Source of the DNA: Bacteroidota bacterium
GTDB lineage: Bacteria > Bacteroidota > Bacteroidia > Flavobacteriales > Flavobacteriaceae
Length of the DNA: 38,759 bases
Assembly (NCBI GenBank): GCA_947450355.1
Contig: CANFVB010000005.1
Span: 1-38,759, forward strand
Direction: 5' to 3'
Shown here: positions 26,562 to 32,451 of the stretch, piece after piece
Layout of the letters: each line of letters starts with the position of its first letter
Numbering within the stretch: position 1 is the stretch's first letter
The notes under the pieces: generated by a model
Databases searched by the model: none
What the model saw: the letters and a program-made list of their open reading frames with translations, nothing else
What the model was told of the DNA's origin: nothing
Position numbers and translations under genes: made by a program

Positions 26562-27830
26562 TTAAAGGTCGAATTGCTTTATTTTTCGATACAAAGTTCT
26601 CTCAGAAATTCCCAATTCATCGGCCGCAGCTTTTCGTTTTCCTTTGTTTTTATCCAATGATTTTTTAATCATTTCAATTTCTTTTTGTTCTAATCTCAAA
26701 ACTTCTTCTTCCTCTTCTTCAACAGCTTCCGCAAAAAGATAATTTACTTCATTGTCTTTAAATTCAGCAACTTCTGTTTTTTTATTTACAGGAATCACAG
26801 CCAATTCGTGTTCTTCTTCAAATTCTATTTCACTGTCACTTTCTTTAGAACCGTATATTTTTTGAATCAAATGTTGGTTTGTTTCCTGTACTTTTGAAGT
26901 ACCATTTTTTATCAATTCTAAAGTCAGTTTCTTCAAATCGTGCAAATCACTTTTCATGTCAAAAAGCACTTTGTACAATATTTCTCTTTCATTGCTGAAA
27001 TCACTTTTACTCTTTTTATCTTTTATCACCGATGGTAAATTACTTCCTTCTTCGGGCAAATACGATTGCAAAGTTGCAGCTGTAATTTCTCGATTGGTTT
27101 CTAAAACAGATATTTGTTCAGCAACATTTCGCAATTGACGGATGTTTCCACTCCAACGAAATTTCAATAAAATTTGAACTGCATTGTCATCCAATTTTAT
27201 TGCAGGCATTTTATATTTATGAGCAAAGTCTGAAGCAAATTTTCTAAATAACAAATGAATATCTTCTTTTCTGTCTCGCAATGGTGGCAATGGAATATCC
27301 ACAGTACTCAATCTGTAATATAGGTCTTCCCTGAATTTTCCTTTTTCAATAGCATCAAATAAATTGACATTGGTGGCAGCCACAATCCTAACATTAGTTT
27401 TTTGAACTTGTGAAGAACCAACTTTAATAAACTCACCATTTTCCAAAACCCGTAGCAACCGAACTTGGGTTGTTAGCGGCAATTCGCCAACTTCATCCAA
27501 AAAAATTGTCCCACCATCAGCTACTTCAAAATAGCCTTCGCGTGTTCCTGTAGCACCTGTAAAAGAGCCTTTTTCGTGTCCAAAAAGCTCACTATCAATT
27601 GTACCTTCGGGAATTGCACCACAATTTACAGCAATATATTTCCCGTGTTTTCTGTGCGAAAGCGAATGGATAATTTTTGGAATATTCTCTTTTCCAACGC
27701 CACTTTCCCCAGCTACTAAAACTGATATATCAGTTGGTGCAACCTGAATGGCTTTTTCTATTGCGCGGTTTAATTTTGGGTCATTCCCAATAATCCCAAA
27801 CCGCTGTTTTGTTGATTGAATTGTTTCCAT
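26562..27830 (-). CDS. Sigma-54-dependent transcriptional activator (AAA+ / Fis), no receiver domain
   Basis: This is a 422-aa enhancer-binding protein. Its AAA+ domain starts directly at the N-terminus: Walker A GESGVGKE (41-48), sigma-54 contact loop GSFTGA (88-93, Ser for the more usual Ala), Walker B GGTIFLDE (106-113), and sensor/Arg-finger region REDLYYRLSTVDIPLPPLRDR. A long acidic linker (~330-380, with EAVEEEEEEVLRLEQ) leads to a Fis-type HTH (KRKAAADELGISERTLYRKI). There is no receiver, GAF or PAS domain, so its input is not evident; regulation could be by abundance or a partner protein. It lies within the miaB-lptE-secG block. Target promoters are not known; a sigma-54-like site precedes groES nearby. 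Confidence 0.95.
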   Translation of the reverse strand: METIQSTKQRFGIIGNDPKLNRAIEKAIQVAPTDISVLVAGESGVGKENIPKIIHSLSHRKHGKYIAVNCGAIPEGTIDSELFGHEKGSFTGATGTREGYFEVADGGTIFLDEVGELPLTTQVRLLRVLENGEFIKVGSSQVQKTNVRIVAATNVNLFDAIEKGKFREDLYYRLSTVDIPLPPLRDRKEDIHLLFRKFASDFAHKYKMPAIKLDDNAVQILLKFRWSGNIRQLRNVAEQISVLETNREITAATLQSYLPEEGSNLPSVIKDKKSKSDFSNEREILYKVLFDMKSDLHDLKKLTLELIKNGTSKVQETNQHLIQKIYGSKESDSEIEFEEEHELAVIPVNKKTEVAEFKDNEVNYLFAEAVEEEEEEVLRLEQKEIEMIKKSLDKNKGKRKAAADELGISERTLYRKIKQFDL

Positions 27831-27904
27831 ATTTTTTTGTTTAAAGTTTTCTTTGTTTAAGTGTTTAACGTTCTCTCAATCTGCGGAACTTTAAACTTTA
27901 AACT

Positions 27905-28054
27905 TTAAACTTTTTTTGGTTTTCTCAAACTATCTTTTATTTGAACTGTTTTTTCAACTTTTTGCTTTGGAAAATAAGTCCTAATAATATAAAATGTAGA
28001 ACCAAATCCCACAATAAAAGTAACGATTGCTATAAATATATTTTTTCTTGTCAT
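27905..28054 (-). CDS. Small single-TM protein (49 aa)
   Basis: This reading frame starts with ATG at 28054 and ends with TAA at 27905-27907, encoding 49 residues that begin MTRKNIFIAIVTFIVGFGS. The N-terminus has two basic residues and then a hydrophobic segment (about residues 6-24). A cytoplasm- or periplasm-facing polar tail follows (PKQKVEKTVQIKDSLRKPKKV). It sits between miaB (68 nt upstream) and the sigma-54 activator (74 nt downstream) on the same strand, so it is probably part of that transcript. The translation was made by hand. No family was recognised. The positively charged N-terminus and membrane segment support a real gene, but length keeps confidence moderate. Confidence 0.6.
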   Translation of the reverse strand: MTRKNIFIAIVTFIVGFGSTFYIIRTYFPKQKVEKTVQIKDSLRKPKKV

Positions 28055-28072
28055 TTATATATGTTTTTTTTT

Positions 28073-28120
28073 GCCACGAATTTTCGCAATGTAAATCTGT
28101 GAAAATTTGTGAAATCTGTG
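28073..28120. repeat. Degenerate GCCACGAATT/TCTGTGAAA-type intergenic repeat
   Basis: GCCACGAATTTTCGC followed by AATCTGTGAAAATTTGTGAAATCTGTG, with internal near-repeats of TCTGTGAAA and TTTGTGAAA, lies just after the miaB stop. It looks like a decayed copy of a dispersed element often seen in Flavobacterium spacers. Recognition is by memory of the motif. Confidence 0.45.
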
Positions 28121-28122
28121 TT

Positions 28123-29571
28123 TTAATTTATCTCACTCAATCCAACCGCTTCACCCTTCAACGTTCCACTCGTACAACTCAGAATTTTCACATTCACAAA
28201 ATCCCCAATTTTATAATTCTCTTTTGGGAAAACCACCGTAATACTTTGTGAATTTCTACCTGAAAATTCCTCAGTCGATTTTTTGGATACTTTTTCAACC
28301 AAAACTTCTACCGTTTTTCCAATGAATTCTTCACTACGAAACCAAGCGTGTTTTTGTTGTAAATCTACAATTTCTTGTAATCTTCGGGCTTTTATTTCTT
28401 CCGAAACATCATCTTCCATTTTCCGTCCTGCCAATGTTCCTGGGCGTTCAGAATACGAATACATATAACCAAAATTATATTTCACATAATCCATCAAACT
28501 CAAAGTATCTTGATGATCTTGTTCAGTTTCTGTTGGAAATCCCGAAATCATATCTTGCGAAATCGAGCCATTCGGAATAATAGTTCTGATTTTATCAATC
28601 AAAGTCATATATTCTTCGCGGGTGTGCAAACGATTCATTTCCTTCAAAATTCTATTGCTTCCAGATTGAACCGGAAGGTGAATGTGCTTGCAAATATTAT
28701 CGTATTTCGCAATTATGTGCAAAATACTTTCGTGCATATCTTGCGGATTGGACGTCGAAAACCGAATGCGCATTTTTGGAAAACCAACCGCTACCATTTC
28801 TAATAATTGGTCAAAATCTACCGAAGTTGCTTTTTGCATTTCACTCGCATTCACAAAATCCTTTTTCAAACCGCCGCCATACCACAAATAACTATCCACA
28901 TTTTGACCCAAAAGCGTAATTTCTTTGAAGCCTTTATCCCATAAATCTTGAATTTCCGACACAATACTTTGTGGTTCCCGACTGCGTTCTCGACCTCTCG
29001 TAAAAGGAACTACGCAAAAAGTACACATATTATCGCAACCTCTTGTAATCGAAACCAAAGCCGTAATTCCGTTGCTCATCAATCGAACCGGTGAAATATC
29101 GCCATACGTTTCATCTTTCGACAAAATCACGTTAATTGCATCCCGACCTTCCTCAACTTCGCTCAATAAATTCGGCAAATCCTTATACGCATCAGGGCCT
29201 ACAACCAAATCCACAATTTTTTCTTCTTCCAAAAATTTGTCTTTCAATCGCTCTGCCATACAACCCAAAACGCCCACTTTCATCTTCGGATTAATCCGTT
29301 TCACCGCATTGTATTTTTCCAAACGTTTCCGAATAGTTTGTTCCGCCTTGTCCCGAATCGAGCAGGTATTTACCAAAACCAAATCGGCTTCTTCCAATAT
29401 TTGAGTCGTATTATAACCGTCATTCGACAATATTGAAGCCACAATTTCGCTGTCCGAAAAATTCATCGCGCAACCGTAACTTTCAATAAAAAGTTTCTTC
29501 GTATTCTGAGGTTTATGTTCTAAAACAAGGCTTTCGCCTTGCTTGCTTTCTTCAATATTCTTATCCATCAT
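28123..29571 (-). CDS. miaB: tRNA-2-methylthio-N6-dimethylallyladenosine synthase MiaB
   Basis: This 482-aa radical SAM methylthiotransferase modifies i6A37 to ms2i6A37 in tRNAs reading UNN codons. The N-terminal methylthiotransferase domain holds the auxiliary Fe-S cysteines in ESYGCAMN, NTCSIRDKA and LGCMAE. The radical SAM motif is CDNMCTFC in TRGCDNMCTFCVVPFTRG. QNVDSYLW, HLPVQSGSNRIL and the C-terminal TRAM domain (~420-480) complete it. The start is the ATG at 29571 (MMDK); residues 10-16 are encoded by a hairpin-forming sequence. It is the first gene of the minus-strand block, with a good promoter at 29586-29617. All motifs are intact. Confidence 0.98.
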   Translation of the reverse strand: MMDKNIEESKQGESLVLEHKPQNTKKLFIESYGCAMNFSDSEIVASILSNDGYNTTQILEEADLVLVNTCSIRDKAEQTIRKRLEKYNAVKRINPKMKVGVLGCMAERLKDKFLEEEKIVDLVVGPDAYKDLPNLLSEVEEGRDAINVILSKDETYGDISPVRLMSNGITALVSITRGCDNMCTFCVVPFTRGRERSREPQSIVSEIQDLWDKGFKEITLLGQNVDSYLWYGGGLKKDFVNASEMQKATSVDFDQLLEMVAVGFPKMRIRFSTSNPQDMHESILHIIAKYDNICKHIHLPVQSGSNRILKEMNRLHTREEYMTLIDKIRTIIPNGSISQDMISGFPTETEQDHQDTLSLMDYVKYNFGYMYSYSERPGTLAGRKMEDDVSEEIKARRLQEIVDLQQKHAWFRSEEFIGKTVEVLVEKVSKKSTEEFSGRNSQSITVVFPKENYKIGDFVNVKILSCTSGTLKGEAVGLSEIN

Positions 29572-29585
29572 TAATTTTCAAAACA

Positions 29586-29617
29586 CAAAGATAACGCAAT
29601 TCAAATAAATATGACAA
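29586..29617 (-). promoter_or_regulatory. miaB operon promoter (TTG-N21-TATCTTTG)
   Basis: On the minus strand TTG (29617-29615) and TATCTTTG (29593-29586) are 21 nt apart, a full consensus match. Transcription would begin near 29579, leaving a leader of under 10 nt before the ATG at 29571. Confidence 0.65.
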
Positions 29618-29696
29618 GATGTCAGCCTAAGAATTAACATATTATTATAATGCCATTATTTATTCTGATTTCTTTTCAATTAATTAAAAAAAAATC

Positions 29697-29730
29697 TAAA
29701 TTTGTAAAGCAGACTTCCTAAATATTTAGG
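29697..29730 (+). promoter_or_regulatory. Candidate -7 box plus palindromic operator before the gene at 29798
   Basis: TAAATTTG (29697-29704) fits the -7 consensus, but no TTG lies at the -33 spacing. A perfect 14-bp palindrome, CCTAAATATTTAGG (29717-29730), follows at about +6 to +19. That position suits a repressor site. The gene it precedes has an HTH-like N-terminus, so autoregulation is possible. Confidence 0.45.
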
Positions 29731-29797
29731 ACAAAAATAATATCTATATTAAATCCCTTAATTTAAAATCAAATTTTAAAAAATACAACTTATTCAG

Positions 29798-30901
29798 ATG
29801 TCTAAACAATTATATTCTTTTGATGACTATTCAATATTTGAGTTTAAAGAACTTTTAATTAGAAAACTTGGATTTAAAATTTCATCAAAAATAGATTGTT
29901 TAAAATTAAGTGAAATCTTAAATGAGGAAGGTTTTGGAATGGTATCTGAGAGCACTTTATATAGATTATTTTTAAAATCAGATGAGCACAAACCCTTTAA
30001 AAACACTCTCAAAATCCTTTGTAATTATATTGGTTTTGATGATTGGCAACAGTTTAACGAATTTGTTGATGAAATTAAAAATTTTAAGATTAAAAACGGA
30101 ATATTACCACTCACTGATATCCAAAAAAGCCTAATGTTTCAGTGCATTTCAACAAAAAGTTACAAACCCTTAAACTCTTTATTTGAGGCATTAGTTGAAA
30201 CTGAACAATGGTCAAAAAACATAATTTCAACTGCAATTTTCGATAGTTTATTACATGTAAAACGCCCCGAAATATTTTTAAAATATTTTGCCAATAATAA
30301 TTTCGTGCGAGAAGAATTTTTTGAAAAAGGAGTAGATCCTACTTTTCGAATTAAAAATTACGAAATTGGATTCCAATATTATTTAGAAAACACCAATCCT
30401 AATAACTCTATTGTTGATTTACAAAACTACCTTTTTGGAAATACAATTCTATTTAGAAATTATTTTTTAAAAAAAGAGTATTCCAAGTCCGCTGAAATTG
30501 GCAAAAATTTATATGAATTTCCAATAATAAACGAAAAAGAACTTGAGCTGATATTCATTTTTCCAAGAATTCGATATTTAGCGTATCGATTATTTTATTT
30601 TAATTTGATAAAAGCAAATCCAAACCTTATTGAAGATTACATTATTAGCCTCTTAGAATATTGTTCAAAAGTTAATCCTACACTAAATACTGTTGAAAGA
30701 AAAATTATTTTCCATACTATTGCTGAAGCTTTTGTATACTCTTCTGTTTCAAAAAGCTATCAGAACCAACTTAAAGAGCTCTTTTTTAATGAGTTTAAAA
30801 AAATACCCCAAAGCGTTATAAACGAACCACTTCGAAAAATTCTTCCCTATTTTGAATCCAATGGGTTGTTGACTGTGAGACCAAATCTCAACTTGACCTA
30901 A
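29798..30901 (+). CDS. Uncharacterised protein with HTH-like N-terminus and helical body
   Basis: This is a 367-aa protein with no signal peptide. Residues ~37-90 (LSEILNEEGFGMVSESTLYR, then KNTLKILCNYIGFDDWQQF) follow the pattern 'S-x-x-T-L-x-R...TL-x-x-hydrophobic...hydrophobic-G-x-x-x-W' seen at the start of some Bacteroidota-specific regulators and suggest a DNA-binding helix-turn-helix. The rest is long amphipathic helices without a recognised domain, TPR-like at best. The gene stands between miaB (divergent) and a UDG-like gene in very AT-rich DNA. An exact palindrome lies in its leader, and a 10-bp tandem duplication (ACTTGACCTA/ACTTGACCTG) covers its stop codon. Codon use looks similar to the neighbours. 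Function unknown; it may be a regulator of the neighbouring gene. Confidence 0.6.
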   Translation: MSKQLYSFDDYSIFEFKELLIRKLGFKISSKIDCLKLSEILNEEGFGMVSESTLYRLFLKSDEHKPFKNTLKILCNYIGFDDWQQFNEFVDEIKNFKIKNGILPLTDIQKSLMFQCISTKSYKPLNSLFEALVETEQWSKNIISTAIFDSLLHVKRPEIFLKYFANNNFVREEFFEKGVDPTFRIKNYEIGFQYYLENTNPNNSIVDLQNYLFGNTILFRNYFLKKEYSKSAEIGKNLYEFPIINEKELELIFIFPRIRYLAYRLFYFNLIKANPNLIEDYIISLLEYCSKVNPTLNTVERKIIFHTIAEAFVYSSVSKSYQNQLKELFFNEFKKIPQSVINEPLRKILPYFESNGLLTVRPNLNLT

Positions 30902-31299
30902 CTTGACCTGAAATTGCTTTGTTTTTTATTTTATTTTTGCTAAATGTTTAATATGTCTTGGCTTTTACAGGTTTTGATATAATTAAAACTCCAATTTTAT
31001 TTGTTAAAAATTAATTAATCTAAAGGTTTCAATAAAAATATACATTCTGATTTATTTTCAAAATCACTATTTGTACGATTCGTTTTTGAAGAATAAAATT
31101 ACATTAAATGACGAAAACTGAACGTTAAAACGATTAAAGCCTACGTAAACTAATTGACAAAATTTAATTTAATATATTGAGTTAACTTTGCATATTGCGT
31201 TAGGTAAATAAAAAATAAACGATATAAAACAAACAAAACATTACCCTTTTACAATTTCAAAAATTAAGGTAATTGAATAGCAATAATAAGTCTCACTAT
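30902..31299. other. 398-bp AT-rich spacer, largely empty
   Basis: No reading frame of useful length was found on either strand. It contains a TAACTTTG -7-like motif at 31183-31190, about 110 bp before the ATG at 31300, without a well-spaced TTG, and the second half of a 10-bp tandem repeat at its left edge (30901-30910). No hairpin terminator was seen after the gene ending at 30901. Confidence 0.5.
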
Positions 31300-32196
31300 A
31301 TGTCTACCCCAATTCAAAAGCAACAAAAAATCCTTGATTATTTAAATCAAAATTTAATAAATTTTGATTTAGAAACTATCTATGACCAATTGACGGAGTA
31401 TAGTCAATCTTATGGTAAATCACATGTTAATGGGGTTTTAAGAACAGAACTTCAGGGTTCTTTCAAAAAAATAAACAACGAATTTGACCCAGAGGTTTTA
31501 TTGGCATTGAATTTTCCTATATTTTTAGAAACTACAAAACCAAATGCGAAGACATTGATGATTATTGCGAAAGATTCAATTCCGCATATCGATGATATTT
31601 ACATTACGAATCACAAAAGGAGTAATTTAAAAAATGAAATAGGTTTTACTACGCCTTTTGGCATTATCGACGATTGGCTAAGACCTACATTTTTAGAAAT
31701 GGAAAATATTGGATTTTTTAATTTATTAAATTCAGAATACAACATATACATAACAGATATTATTAAAATAGGATTTAAATTACCAAAAAGAGAAAATTGG
31801 ACAAATAGTAATTTCATAGCTTCTGATTGTAATTTTGATATTAAAGAAATCAATGAAGATTTATGTAAAATAGTTTCAAAAGAGATTGAAATTATTAAAC
31901 CAGATGCAATAATCACAATTGGGAATGAAGCAAGAAACACATTGTTAAAGATAAATGAGGGGCTTTTTGAGCAAAATCAAAAGGTATTATATTGGAAAGA
32001 ATCATTACAATTGTATCATTGGGACTCAAAACTTCCTATAATCGCTTCGCCTCATATTTTAAGTTTTGGTAAAAATGAAAAGTTTAAAATTTTAAATAAT
32101 CAAAAAAACAAAGATTTAATTGCTGTTCACCATAATGAAAAATTAGCTAAAATAATATTAAATGAGGTATCAGAAGTATTAAACCAAGATTGTTAA
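31300..32196 (+). CDS. Divergent uracil-DNA glycosylase-superfamily-like protein
   Basis: This is a 298-aa soluble protein from the ATG at 31300 (MSTPIQKQQK); a TTG at 31273 would add nine residues and is less likely. Residues ~83-254 follow the order of a UDG fold: a hydrophobic strand TLMIIAKDS where the water-activating motif would lie, FTTPFGIIDDWLRPTFLEM, the strand IYITDIIKIGF, the helix and strand EIIKPDAIITIGNEARNTLL, and ASPHILSFG in place of the HPSP-type motif. The classical catalytic motifs are replaced, so activity cannot be assumed. The first 75 residues are a helical addition. It is a stand-alone gene behind the HTH-like gene. The superfamily call rests on pattern only and needs structural confirmation. 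Confidence 0.5.
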   Translation: MSTPIQKQQKILDYLNQNLINFDLETIYDQLTEYSQSYGKSHVNGVLRTELQGSFKKINNEFDPEVLLALNFPIFLETTKPNAKTLMIIAKDSIPHIDDIYITNHKRSNLKNEIGFTTPFGIIDDWLRPTFLEMENIGFFNLLNSEYNIYITDIIKIGFKLPKRENWTNSNFIASDCNFDIKEINEDLCKIVSKEIEIIKPDAIITIGNEARNTLLKINEGLFEQNQKVLYWKESLQLYHWDSKLPIIASPHILSFGKNEKFKILNNQKNKDLIAVHHNEKLAKIILNEVSEVLNQDC

Positions 32197-32424
32197 GACT
32201 TATAAAATATCTGGTAAATTAACTAAATACTAATTTTGTTTAATTCTATGCACTTCAAAAATATATACTAAATATAAGCTAAGCTTCATGAAAATAGAGG
32301 CGTTTTTTTGAAAGTAAGGGAAATTCCCGTTGTTTTATACAATTAATTTGAGCTGATTAAAATGTATTTAACCCTAATTTTATACTTTTAAATAATCAAA
32401 AGCACAATATTTAAAAAAATCATA

Positions 32425-32432
32425 TACTTTTG
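32425..32432 (+). promoter_or_regulatory. Candidate topA -7 box (TACTTTTG)
   Basis: This is a full TAnnTTTG match ending 19 nt before the topA ATG. No TTG occurs 17-23 nt upstream, so the -33 element is weak. Confidence 0.45.
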
Positions 32433-32451
32433 TCGCAGAAAATATAATCCA

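Noticed and set aside
27885..27904. AACTTTAAACTTTAAACTT tandem stretch upstream of the sigma-54 activator
   Set aside because: Short, AT-only apart from C and common by chance in such DNA; no evidence for a binding site or repeat array.
29072..29404. 110-aa open frame antisense to miaB
   Set aside because: Overlaps the conserved Fe-S domain of miaB and lacks protein-like features.
32197..32451. Possible RNA gene or small ORF in the 255-bp spacer before topA
   Set aside because: Only short frames and no stable paired structure beyond AT-rich chance pairing were seen.
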